From Dysgonamonadaceae bacterium (GTDB lineage Bacteria > Bacteroidota > Bacteroidia > Bacteroidales > Azobacteroidaceae): a stretch of 15,826 bases of DNA. The stretch lies in contig JAIRSN010000046.1 of the NCBI GenBank assembly GCA_031255425.1, positions 1 through 15,826 of the forward strand. Reading direction: 5' to 3'. Below are positions 1 to 7,153 of the stretch, piece after piece. Position numbers and translations under genes: made by a program. Below the pieces are notes generated by a model. That model searched no databases and had not been told where the DNA came from. It was given only the letters and a program-made list of their open reading frames with translations. Position 1 is the first letter of the stretch; the number at the start of each line of letters is the position of its first letter.

Positions 1-122
1 TAGTGAAAATCTTTCAAAGTTGCATCTTTTTAAGAATTTAATACGTAATTCAATTTATTTTTTTGTTTTCGGGAGTTTCCACAAGCATGAATTCGGTTGT
101 AAACATACTTTTGCCCCGGAGC
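1..122 (-). repeat. Tail of structured element, copy A (truncated by window start)
   Basis: Bases 1-122 match 3577-3698 with only four mismatches (57, 78, 84 and 120). In copy B the matching segment joins directly onto a ~400-bp structured element, so the rest of copy A presumably lies left of the window. The promoter-like TAnnTTTG box of copy A would straddle the left edge and read leftwards out of the window. The segment ends in the first 18-bp palindrome of the 42-bp array. No coding function is supported. Confidence 0.8.
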
Positions 123-470
123 AAAACCTTAAATTCAGTTGTAAAATAACTTTTGCCCTGGGGCAAAACCTTAAATTCAGTTGTAAAATAACTTTTGCCC
201 CGGAGCAAAACCTTAAATTCAGTTGCAAAATAACTTTTGCCCCGGAGCAAAACCTTAAATCCAGTTGTAAAATAACTTTTGCCCCGGGGCAAAACCTTAA
301 ATTCAGTTGTAAAATAGCTTTTGCCCCGGGGCAAAACCTTGAATTCAGTTGTACAATAACTTTTGCCCCGGGGCGAAACCTTAAATTCAGTTGTAAAATA
401 ACTTTTGCCCCGGGGCGAAACCTTGAATTCAGTTGTAAAATAGCTTTTGCCCCGGGGCAAAACCTTGAAT
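66..470. repeat. Tandem array of 42-bp palindrome units (array 1)
   Basis: Nine copies of the palindrome TTTTGCCCCGGGGCAAAA, or one-base variants, start at 109, 151, 193, 235, 277, 319, 361, 403 and 445, exactly 42 bp apart. Each is followed by a 24-bp AT-rich linker. A degenerate tenth unit with a GGGA..TTCC core sits 42 bp upstream, centred near 75. Variants such as GGAGC, CCTGGGGC and GGGGCGAAA weaken individual palindromes slightly. Because 42 is divisible by three, both strands stay open in one frame and give false repetitive reading frames with 14-residue repeats. There are no unique spacers and no cas genes, so this is not a CRISPR array. Confidence 0.95.
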
Positions 471-486
471 CGGATGAAAAAATGAT

Positions 487-502
487 TTCGCCGCAAGGCG
501 AA
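487..502. other. Small hairpin downstream of array 1
   Basis: TTCGCC (487-492), loop GCAA, GGCGAA (497-502) forms a perfect six-pair hairpin with a GNRA-type loop. It lies between array 1 and the terminator of the GLUG protein gene. A downstream GAGTACTC palindrome lies at about 511-518. Function unknown. Confidence 0.6.
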
Positions 503-528
503 GCCGGGAATGAGTACTCCGGGATAAC

Positions 529-570
529 AAAAAATAGTCCTGAATAACCGCCACCCGTTATTCAGGACTA
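529..570 (-). terminator. Intrinsic terminator of the GLUG protein gene
   Basis: A perfect 14-bp inverted repeat (535-548 and 557-570, arm TAGTCCTGAATAAC on +) encloses an 8-nt loop. Six A residues at 529-534 become a U-tract on the minus-strand transcript. It begins about 25 nt after the stop codon at 595, where a Rho-independent terminator is expected. Confidence 0.9.
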
Positions 571-594
571 ATCATCCCGTTATTGTATTTCTTT

Positions 595-3072
595 TTATTC
601 CCAGGTCAGTTTTGGCGTCCGGCCCGAAGCAGGCCAGAAGGCACCGCCGAGATCATCTTCGACAAACTTCACTGATTGGCTGTACTCGAGCGTGTATTTG
701 GGGTCTTCTCCCATGGTGAGATTGGCTGCAAGAACAGCGTCTTTCACTGCCGTCTCTTGTGGGGTATTCCAGCCGATCGGCTGATTTTGCTTCGGCACTT
801 CATTGGCGGAAACCACACCCGGTTTCGAATAAACATTGGTAGCATTTACTTCCACTAAAGCGCTATTTGACTCGAGAATCCAACCAATAAGAGACCCTGT
901 CCTGTTGCTGTTATTGCTAATAGCAACAGTGCCGAAATTAAAAGAATTACTTATATCCAAGGTTTGCTTGTTACCAAGGGTATTGTTTACTGAATATATA
1001 AAACCGCCACCTGCATAGCTGGTACTTATATCTCCTGTGTTATAACAATTTTTTATGGTCAGGACTCCGCCACCATATAGACATGTTCCTATTAATCCTC
1101 CCGCACCATTGTCTGTGGTAGAAATATTTCCTGTATTATAACAATTTTCAATAACAGCGCCGTCATAAGCTATCCAAACCAATCCGCCGGCTGAAGAATG
1201 AATATTAATGGAAGACGAATTATAACAATTACGTAATTTCCCGTTATCGGACAATATGCATATTAATCCTCCAGCGCCAGAGGCGTCAGTCCCGAAGGTA
1301 CTGCCTCCTTTACGCCCCAGGTTTTTAATTTCGCCATACTTTAATTCCTTAAAAAGCGACACTTCCGATTTTCCGGCAGCATCAATATCCAAATTCTCAA
1401 TCACATGCCCTTTTCCATCAAATGTGCCATAGAACCCGCCTGTCAATGAATTCTTAACCGTTTCATCGCCGGCAAAATCCAGGTCGGTCGTCAATTCAAA
1501 GCATTTCTGATAAGTAGCATCCGTGGAACCTAATATCTCAATATCTACCGCTAATTTTTTGAATTGACGCACACTGCTGATTTTATAAGGGTTGGCTGCC
1601 GTTCCGTCGCCTCCCGCATAAGCCGGAGCCGGCTCCAAAGCAGCCCAATTGGTAGAAGCAGTCACATAATTATTTTCGGGAGCCGGTTCGCCTGTAACAG
1701 TCACCGTGATAGTGCCGGTAAACTTAATCTCGTTATCATCATTTGGCGTTGCCGTAGCCGTAACCGTAACGACACCCGGTGTTCCCGCCTGAAACCATCC
1801 GCCGGACGTAACCGTTGAACCTGTATTTGCAGCGTCAGTTATCTCGTATGTCAATGTACCCATATTGTAGGCATTTATAGAATTATCTTTTGCTCTCCAT
1901 GTAGTCGCTATTTTTTTTATTGAACCCGCAGTCACGGTAGCGTCGCTGTCCGATACTCCAGCGAGGTGATAAAGAATAGGGATATTGGCATTTTTAGGCC
2001 GGATTGTTGCCGTTACAGAAGTAGTCGAACCGTCTTCCAGAATAACCGCATACGTAATAGATTTATTTGCATCCGGTCCGGCAGTAATTGAACCCGTCTC
2101 ACTGATGGAGAGGATTCCTGCGGAAACGTCGGAGATAAATTTGATTTGACCGGTATAAGTGTCTTCAGGGCTATTCGCGTAGGAGCGCCCGTCGGCAAAA
2201 TCCAGTTCGATTTGATACGTGCCATCCTGCTGTATAACTACGGGATACTTCACGGAAAACTGCGTTTCTTGTTTGCGAAGCGGATAGTCCGGAACGACAA
2301 ACACATCATCGTCCGGCGTACCCGGAATGCCGTCTGCTCCGGTATAAACAAGGATGTCGCCTTCATCTTCTGTTATTTTTAAATAAATGCCCGGAATATC
2401 GCTTTCAACAGGCTTGTAGGTATTACCCTCATAAACCAGATTTCCGTCTTTATCGGTATAGGTGCCGTTTCCGTTATCGATCAATATCTCGCCATCCTCA
2501 TCTACCGTAAATGTAAAAGTGACCGGGTTGGAGGTGCAGGGGTTTGTTACCGTCACGGCGTAATTTCCGGCGCCGGTGGTGACATAACTGTCGCTTGCCG
2601 CATTTGTATTGACATTCAGCCAAACGATGGTCCCGTTCTTCGTCCAGATATAGTTGTACGTGGGATTTCCGGAGGTGACCGTGACGGTTATCTCTACGTT
2701 CTTGGTCGATTCGACTTTTTTGGATTCTGCCGTCGCCTTTACCGAAGCACAAATATTGACATCGTTCCGCATGCTTTCCCATTTAGACCCGTTCCAGGCA
2801 TAGAGTCCGGTGCCGTCGGGAAGATCGGCATTGATGTTGTAAACCACCATGCCCGTCGCACTTACGCCTTCGTCTGCCTGCAACTGAAGTGCTTCCGTAC
2901 TAAAAAGGTGAACCTTTGGAAACAATACGCCAAACTCGGATGTATTTCGCGACAAATCCAGTATTGCGCCCTTGTGCGGGTCGTCCACACTTCCGATGTT
3001 CACCTGTGCATTTACACTTGCTGCGCCCGTCATGACCAGCGCCAGCAGCCAAAAAAATGTTCTCAATCTCAT
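595..3072 (-). CDS. Secreted GLUG-repeat / Ig-like surface protein
   Basis: This 825-residue protein starts with a signal peptide (1-23, hydrophobic core FFWLLALVMTG, cleavage near VNA-Q). A conserved Bacteroidetes segment follows (24-100: VNIGSVDDPHKGAILDLS ... GVLFPKVHL ... LYAWNGSKWE). Residues about 108-190 look like an Ig-like domain, and 290-460 like further beta-sandwich repeats. From about 485 (GDGTAANPYKISSVRQFKKLA) it enters a GLUG-repeat region (545-745), with repeated GGL...I.NCYNTG.I motifs at 600-690. It ends FWPASGRTPKLTW, common in this family, and I see no type IX sorting domain. It is probably exported and exposed at the cell surface or in the periplasm; the ligand is unknown. 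The start fits the AT-rich ATTTATTAAGAT leader just before ATG. It has its own terminator at 529-570, and the structured element copy B lies upstream in the same orientation. Confidence 0.85.
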   Translation of the reverse strand: MRLRTFFWLLALVMTGAASVNAQVNIGSVDDPHKGAILDLSRNTSEFGVLFPKVHLFSTEALQLQADEGVSATGMVVYNINADLPDGTGLYAWNGSKWESMRNDVNICASVKATAESKKVESTKNVEITVTVTSGNPTYNYIWTKNGTIVWLNVNTNAASDSYVTTGAGNYAVTVTNPCTSNPVTFTFTVDEDGEILIDNGNGTYTDKDGNLVYEGNTYKPVESDIPGIYLKITEDEGDILVYTGADGIPGTPDDDVFVVPDYPLRKQETQFSVKYPVVIQQDGTYQIELDFADGRSYANSPEDTYTGQIKFISDVSAGILSISETGSITAGPDANKSITYAVILEDGSTTSVTATIRPKNANIPILYHLAGVSDSDATVTAGSIKKIATTWRAKDNSINAYNMGTLTYEITDAANTGSTVTSGGWFQAGTPGVVTVTATATPNDDNEIKFTGTITVTVTGEPAPENNYVTASTNWAALEPAPAYAGGDGTAANPYKISSVRQFKKLAVDIEILGSTDATYQKCFELTTDLDFAGDETVKNSLTGGFYGTFDGKGHVIENLDIDAAGKSEVSLFKELKYGEIKNLGRKGGSTFGTDASGAGGLICILSDNGKLRNCYNSSSINIHSSAGGLVWIAYDGAVIENCYNTGNISTTDNGAGGLIGTCLYGGGVLTIKNCYNTGDISTSYAGGGFIYSVNNTLGNKQTLDISNSFNFGTVAISNNSNRTGSLIGWILESNSALVEVNATNVYSKPGVVSANEVPKQNQPIGWNTPQETAVKDAVLAANLTMGEDPKYTLEYSQSVKFVEDDLGGAFWPASGRTPKLTWE

Positions 3073-3088
3073 ATCTTAATAAATTTTT

Positions 3089-3118
3089 AATGGCGGCCTT
3101 TCCATAAGAAAAGCCATT
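3089..3118. other. Inverted repeat in the 5' region of the GLUG gene
   Basis: AATGGC (3089-3094) and GCCATT (3113-3118) are complementary, and inner bases GGCCTTTC/GAAAAGCC offer an alternative pairing. It lies just upstream of the start codon at 3072 and could be part of the 5' UTR. No clear -7 box is visible between it and copy B of the structured element. Confidence 0.4.
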
Positions 3119-3164
3119 GTTGTTAATATTATTTATAATGTTTGTTTTCGAACGGATAATTCCG

Positions 3165-3562
3165 GTTCCGGTAAAGGCAACTCCAACTTATATAAACATG
3201 AGAAAGAAATCTATTTACGTAACAAATGACAAGTTGCCTTTACCTTTGCCGGAAAGAATTATATGCGTTTTATATGTTTCATTGATGTATTTGGGCTTCC
3301 TGAGTCCCGAAGAGAAGCTATTTAAAAATCCGAAGCGCGGGACTTGTAACTTTATTTGTCTCTGAGGTTCTGAACTACCCGTACATACAAATAAGCTATT
3401 GCCCACGCTTTCACGCGAGCGTTCACTTACTTACTCTTGTATGTACAGAAATTGTTCAGATTTCAGAGACAAGAATAAAAGCTAACGCTTTCTTTTAATA
3501 ATATATAATGTCAAATGATTTCCTATGCTTTAATCAACTCTTTGATTAACTCTTTGATTGAA
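3165..3562 (-). ncRNA. Candidate structured RNA, copy B
   Basis: This element is homologous over its whole length to the window end (15405-15826, opposite strand). It can fold into a rod: outer stem 3356-3365 with 3463-3472 (10 bp), 3370-3375 with 3454-3459 (6 bp), 3381-3390 with 3437-3446 (10 bp, GTACATACAA/TTGTATGTAC), and inner ACGCT/AGCGT at 3405-3409/3418-3422. A second hairpin pairs TCCGGTAAAGGCAACT (from 3168) with AGTTGCCTTTACC...GGAA near 3231-3254. The stems differ from copy C but stay paired, which indicates selection on structure. The strand comes from a -7-like box at 3570-3578 and wobble pairs in copy C. It reads toward the GLUG gene at 3072, so it could be a separate RNA or a long leader. 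I recognise no known RNA family. Transcript ends are estimates. Confidence 0.6.
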
Positions 3563-3569
3563 AATCCGT

Positions 3570-3578
3570 GCAAAAATA
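3570..3578 (-). promoter_or_regulatory. TAnnTTTG-type -7 box for structured RNA copy B
   Basis: On the minus strand the sequence is TATTTTTGC, matching the Bacteroidetes -7 consensus TAnnTTTG. The position is conserved in copy C (TACTTTTGC). No TTTG lies at -33 in this copy, so it may be weaker than copy C's promoter. Confidence 0.5.
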
Positions 3579-3698
3579 GTGAAAATCTTTCAAAGTTGCA
3601 TCTTTTTAAGAATTTAATACGTAATTCAATTTGTTTTTTTGTTTTCGGGAGTTCCCACAGGCATGAATTCGGTTGTAAACATACTTTTGCCCCGGGGC
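3577..3698. repeat. Array-leader repeat, second copy (copy B)
   Basis: Direct repeat of 1-122 with four mismatches, ending in the palindrome TTTTGCCCCGGGGCA. Unlike at 1-470, the palindrome is not followed by tandem 42-bp units. It runs instead into a different hairpin series starting at 3699. This gives a single-unit counterpart to the expanded array 1. Confidence 0.9.
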
Positions 3699-3926
3699 AG
3701 AGGCGCAGCCTCTTTTGTATTTTTGGGAAGCAGTTCCCCCATGCGTAGCAGATACACCGTACACTTTAAAATTATAAAAGACACTGCGTGTCCGGCGCAG
3801 CCGCTAAAATATAAAAGAGGCTGCGCCTCCGTGTCCGGCGCCGGCGCCTTTGTATTTTTGGGAAGCAGTATCCCTATGCGTCGCAGATATACCGTACACT
3901 TTAAAATATAAAAGCGGCTGCGCCGC
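3699..3926. repeat. Hairpin cluster with two 67-bp direct repeats
   Basis: Two near-identical segments (3714-3780 and 3849-3914, starting TTTGTATTTTTGGGAAGCAG) are bracketed by short hairpins. Most of these keep a GCA or TGC loop while the arms change: AGAGGC/GCCTCT (3699-3713), GACAC/GTGTC (3780-3792), CGGC/GCCG (3793-3803), GAGGC/GCCTC (3817-3829) and GCGGC/GCCGC (3914-3926). GGCGCCGGCGCC at 3837-3848 is a perfect palindrome. Each direct repeat holds its own GGGA(A)...(T)TCCC hairpin. AAAATATAAAAG-type motifs precede three of the hairpins. The open frames here are a by-product of the repeats. Confidence 0.85.
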
Positions 3927-3937
3927 CGTGTCCTGCC

Positions 3938-3968
3938 TTTTGTTCCCGGTAAAAAAACGTTATATTTG
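3938..3968 (+). promoter_or_regulatory. Promoter of the KamA-family gene
   Basis: TTTTG at 3938-3942 (-33), an 18-nt spacer, and TATATTTG at 3961-3968 (-7) match the Bacteroidetes sigma consensus TTTG/TAnnTTTG. The start codon lies 15 nt after the -7 box, so the 5' UTR is only about 10 nt. Confidence 0.85.
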
Positions 3969-3983
3969 TAAAAATCTTACATT

Positions 3984-5309
3984 ATGAAGAAAACAATAAA
4001 ACAATACAACCTGCACAATTACCGGACGATTCCTTTCTTTTCCTCCTTACCCGAAAACCTGGTCAGGGATATTGAGATTGTCGGCAGGGTGTTGCCGTTC
4101 AAGACCAATAACTACGTGGTGGACGAACTGATCGACTGGGGGAATATCGAAACCGATCCTGTTTTTACATTGAATTTTCCAAGAAAAGAAATGCTGTTGA
4201 AAAAACATTACGCCGCCGTGGAAAAGGGTCTGAATGAAAACCTTCCCAAGGCGGCAATGGACATGAAAATCCAACAGATACGCCTGTCGCTGAATCCCAA
4301 CCCCGCCGGACAGGAACACAATGTGCCTTACCTGGGCGAAATCAAATTGAAAGGGATTCAGCATAAATACCCCGAAACGATATTGTTTTTCCCCAGCCAG
4401 GGGCAAACCTGCCACGCTTATTGCACCTTTTGTTTCCGCTGGCCGCAGTTTTCGGGAATGAACGAGTTGAAATTTGCCATGAAAGAGGCGGACTTACTGT
4501 TCCGGTACCTGCATTTGCACAGGGAAATCACGGACGTCCTCTTTACCGGGGGCGATCCGATGGTGATGAGCGCCGCGGTGCTGGAGGCTTACCTCCGCCC
4601 GCTGCTTCAACCGGAGATGGCACATGTACACACGATCCGCATCGGCACGAAGTCGCTGGCGTATTGGCCTTACCGCTTCCTGACCGACCGCGACAGCGAC
4701 GACCTTGTCCGGCTGTTCGACCAGGTGGCGCGTTCGGGCAAGAACCTCTCCATACAGGCGCATTTCAATCATCCCCGCGAACTGTCGACCCAAGCCGTTG
4801 AGGATGCCATCCGGCGAATCCGCTCCACCGGCGCACAGATCCGGACGCAATCGCCCCTGCTGCACCATATCAACGACAAACCGGAACTCTGGGCGCAACT
4901 CTGGCGCAAACAAGTGGACTTGGGATGTATCCCTTATTATATGTTCGTCGCGCGGGAGACGGGCGCAAAGCATTATTTCGAATTGCCGCTGGGCAAATGC
5001 TGGCAAATCTACCGGAAAGCCTACCGCAGCGTGAGCGGAATCTGCCGGACGGTGAGAGGTCCCAGCATGAGCGACCACGCCGGGAAAATACAGGTGTTGG
5101 GGATACAGGAAATAAAAGGCGACAAGGTCTTTGTCCTCCGCTTTCTCCAGGGGAGGAATCCCAAGTGGGTCGATATTCCTTTTTTTGCCGGGTACGATCC
5201 GAAGGCGACCTGGTTCAACCAGTTGAAACCCGCCTTCGGGGAAGAAAAGTTTTTTTTCGAAGAACAACCATCCAAATTGACGGTTACGAAACCCTTCCTG
5301 TTCGAGTAA
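3984..5309 (+). CDS. KamA-family radical SAM enzyme (lysine 2,3-aminomutase-like)
   Basis: This 441-residue protein has the radical SAM cluster motif CxxxCxxC at C143, C147 and C150 (CHAYCTFC). It also has GGDP (189-192), the family motif QAHFNHPREL (258-267), and QSPLLHHIND (289-298). These place it in the lysine 2,3-aminomutase/EpmB superfamily of 4Fe-4S, SAM- and PLP-dependent enzymes. K368 in SMSDHAGK is a candidate PLP-binding lysine. Of the two aspartates that bind the lysine side amine in LAM, one aligns with D298; the second falls in FVARETG, where no Asp is seen. The substrate may therefore not be lysine. The start follows a strong promoter and is the only reasonable ATG. The gene converges on thiL with a 6-bp gap, so neither has room for a separate terminator. 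The family call is firm; the reaction is not. Confidence 0.9.
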   Translation: MKKTIKQYNLHNYRTIPFFSSLPENLVRDIEIVGRVLPFKTNNYVVDELIDWGNIETDPVFTLNFPRKEMLLKKHYAAVEKGLNENLPKAAMDMKIQQIRLSLNPNPAGQEHNVPYLGEIKLKGIQHKYPETILFFPSQGQTCHAYCTFCFRWPQFSGMNELKFAMKEADLLFRYLHLHREITDVLFTGGDPMVMSAAVLEAYLRPLLQPEMAHVHTIRIGTKSLAYWPYRFLTDRDSDDLVRLFDQVARSGKNLSIQAHFNHPRELSTQAVEDAIRRIRSTGAQIRTQSPLLHHINDKPELWAQLWRKQVDLGCIPYYMFVARETGAKHYFELPLGKCWQIYRKAYRSVSGICRTVRGPSMSDHAGKIQVLGIQEIKGDKVFVLRFLQGRNPKWVDIPFFAGYDPKATWFNQLKPAFGEEKFFFEEQPSKLTVTKPFLFE

Positions 5310-5315
5310 ACGCTT

Positions 5316-6344
5316 TCAGGCAGGGTCTTCCGTTGCAGTCCACCCTTGCGCCGCCAGGGGGATATATGTGCCGTCGCGCGCAACCAGGTGGGCGCCGCTT
5401 TCCGCCTCGCAGATGTGCCCGATCAGCCGGATGCCGTCTATTTCCCGAATCGTTTCGTGAAGGGACAGCGGAACCGTGAACAGCAGTTCGTAATCCTCTC
5501 CGCCGTTCATTGCTGCCGTGGTCAGGTTCATGTTGAATTGTCCTGCCATCGTTGCCGTCTGGTAATCAATCGGAATCCGTTCTTCGTAGACGATGCAGCC
5601 GACCCCGCTCTGCCGGCAGAGGTGCAACAGCTCGGAAGCCAGGCCGTCGGCTACGGCGATCATCGAAGTGGGGACGATCCGCCTGCCGGCAAGCATCTCG
5701 ATGATGTCTTTCCGGGCTTCCGGTCGCAGTTGCCGTTCCAGCAGGTATTCTTTCCCGGCGAAATCGGGCGTGAAGCCGGCGTCGCCCCTGCCGACTGCCT
5801 TTTCCCTTTCCAGGAGTTGCAAGCCCATGTAGGCGGCGCCCAGGTCGCCGGAGACACAAATCAAGTCCGACGGTTTTGCCTGGCTGCGGTAAACGACTTT
5901 GTCTTTGTCCGCCTCGCCGGTACAGGTCACGCCGACCGTCAATCCGGTTAAGGAAGACGTTATATTCACGCCGGCGATGTCCACGCCGTACTTTTCGCAG
6001 GCATATTCCACGCCCGCGTGAAGCGCTTCCATATCTTCCACCGAAAACCGTTTGGAGACGCCGGTGGAAACAAGCAGTTGTTTCGGACGCCCGTTCATGG
6101 CGTAAATATTCGAGAACGCAACCGTTGCCGCCTTGTATCCCAGCAGTTTCAGGGTTACGTAGGTTAAATCAAAATGAATCCCCTCCAGCAGCAGGCGGGA
6201 GGCGACAAGCACTTCCTTGCCCTTGTATTCCAAAACAGCCGCATCGTCTCCAATCCCCCGGATGGTGGAGGGATTGGAGGTTTTAATATGGCTTGTAAGG
6301 CGATCCGTCAGTCCGAATTTACCCAGGGATGCGATTTCCGTCAT
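5316..6344 (-). CDS. thiL: Thiamine-monophosphate kinase homologue with altered active site
   Basis: ThiL phosphorylates thiamine monophosphate to the diphosphate cofactor. This 342-residue protein is full length and clearly of the ThiL/PurM-like fold: GIGDDAAVL (30-38), LLEGIHFDL (52-60), IYAMNG (80-85), VSGDLGAAYMGLQLLE, ERQLRPEARKDII and NGGEDYELLF. Several positions that are normally Mg-binding or catalytic aspartates are changed. The usual TD before the LLEG motif is S49-R50, SD before IYAMNG is S78-N79, GGDTTSS is GVNITSS (N127), and the first Asp of DISDGL is A230. GDDA (D33, D34) and D233-G remain. It may be inactive, changed in function, or decaying without frameshift. It is last in the operon and overlaps punA by 4 bp (ATGA). 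Confidence 0.85.
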   Translation of the reverse strand: MTEIASLGKFGLTDRLTSHIKTSNPSTIRGIGDDAAVLEYKGKEVLVASRLLLEGIHFDLTYVTLKLLGYKAATVAFSNIYAMNGRPKQLLVSTGVSKRFSVEDMEALHAGVEYACEKYGVDIAGVNITSSLTGLTVGVTCTGEADKDKVVYRSQAKPSDLICVSGDLGAAYMGLQLLEREKAVGRGDAGFTPDFAGKEYLLERQLRPEARKDIIEMLAGRRIVPTSMIAVADGLASELLHLCRQSGVGCIVYEERIPIDYQTATMAGQFNMNLTTAAMNGGEDYELLFTVPLSLHETIREIDGIRLIGHICEAESGAHLVARDGTYIPLAAQGWTATEDPA

Positions 6345-7153
6345 AGTTGCCTGATCACTTCTTCCATGATAAACGCCATCTTGGGCTGTGCTATCTTGGC
6401 GGCTTCCTGCACTTCCTCGTGGCTCACTTCTACTATTTTCCCATAAACGCCCAGGTCGGTGATAATCGAGAACGCCAGCACTTTCAATCCCCCGTGGCGG
6501 GCGACAATCACTTCCGGCACGGTCGACATGCCGACGGCATCGCCTCCGATAATCTTGAAGTAGTAATATTCGGCGGGCGTTTCGAACGTGGGTCCCTGCG
6601 TGCCGACATAGACTCCGGATTGCAGTTTGATATTGTTTTCCTGCGCAATGGAAACCGCCAGTTTCCGCAGCTCCGGGTCGTAGGGCTTGCTCATATCCGG
6701 GAAGCGGACGCCCAGCGCTTCGTGGTTTTTCCCTCTCAGGGGATGTTCGGGGAACAGGTTGATGTGGTCCTCGATCAGCATGATGTCGCCCACCCGGAAC
6801 GAGCCGTTCATTCCGCCGGCGGCATTCGATACAAACAGGTATTTGAATCCCAGCAACTGCATGACGCGCACGGGATAAGTGACCTGCTTCATATCGTATC
6901 CTTCGTAAAAATGGAACCGCCCCTGCATCGCCAGAATGGGTTTGCCGCCCAACCTGCCGGTGATCAACTTTCCGCTGTGTCCCTCGACGGTCGATACCGG
7001 GAAATGCGGAATCGTTTCGTACGGAATTTCTTTTTTACCGGTGATGCTGTTGGCAAGTTCGCCCAGCCCGGTACCCAGGATAATACCAATGTTTGTTTCT
7101 ACGGGTATCTGCGGCCTAAGCCAAGATACGGTTTCTTTTAAAGTTTCTAACAT
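6341..7153 (-). CDS. punA: Purine nucleoside phosphorylase
   Basis: This 270-residue trimeric-type PNP splits purine nucleosides with phosphate to base and ribose-1-phosphate, in the cytoplasm (purine salvage). Motifs are the phosphate-binding GTGLGEL (27-33), EGHSG (57-61), GRFHFYEGY (78-86), NAAGG (110-114), FETPAE with the base-contacting E191, and MSTVPE (209-214). At the position of the purine-recognising Asn of mammalian PNP there is D233 (SIITDLG). I recall Asp here in Bacteroidetes relatives, so it is probably lineage-typical. Length and motif set are normal. It overlaps the 3' end of lpxK by 38 bp and the start of thiL by 4 bp, indicating one transcript and translational coupling. 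Confidence 0.93.
   Translation of the reverse strand: MLETLKETVSWLRPQIPVETNIGIILGTGLGELANSITGKKEIPYETIPHFPVSTVEGHSGKLITGRLGGKPILAMQGRFHFYEGYDMKQVTYPVRVMQLLGFKYLFVSNAAGGMNGSFRVGDIMLIEDHINLFPEHPLRGKNHEALGVRFPDMSKPYDPELRKLAVSIAQENNIKLQSGVYVGTQGPTFETPAEYYYFKIIGGDAVGMSTVPEVIVARHGGLKVLAFSIITDLGVYGKIVEVSHEEVQEAAKIAQPKMAFIMEEVIRQL

Noticed and set aside
1..470. CRISPR array
   Set aside because: No unique spacers: the linkers are themselves repeated. No cas genes are in the window, and the repeats are full palindromes.
20..547. Repetitive reading frames over array 1 (both strands) as a repeat protein gene
   Set aside because: The 14-residue repeats follow from a stop-free 42-bp DNA repeat. Both strands are open and conservation centres on the palindrome. 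The plus frame runs over the GLUG gene's terminator.
3199..3366. Small protein MRKKSIYVTN...LPLPLPERI in the structured element
   Set aside because: Among 38 comparable codons in copies B and C, nine differ and eight of these change the amino acid. Copy C then shifts frame and stops early. There is no sign of selection on protein, and the likely transcript is the other strand.
3639..3911. 90-residue plus-strand frame over the hairpin cluster
   Set aside because: It is made of repeat units and hairpins, lacks a promoter or start context, and resembles no protein family.
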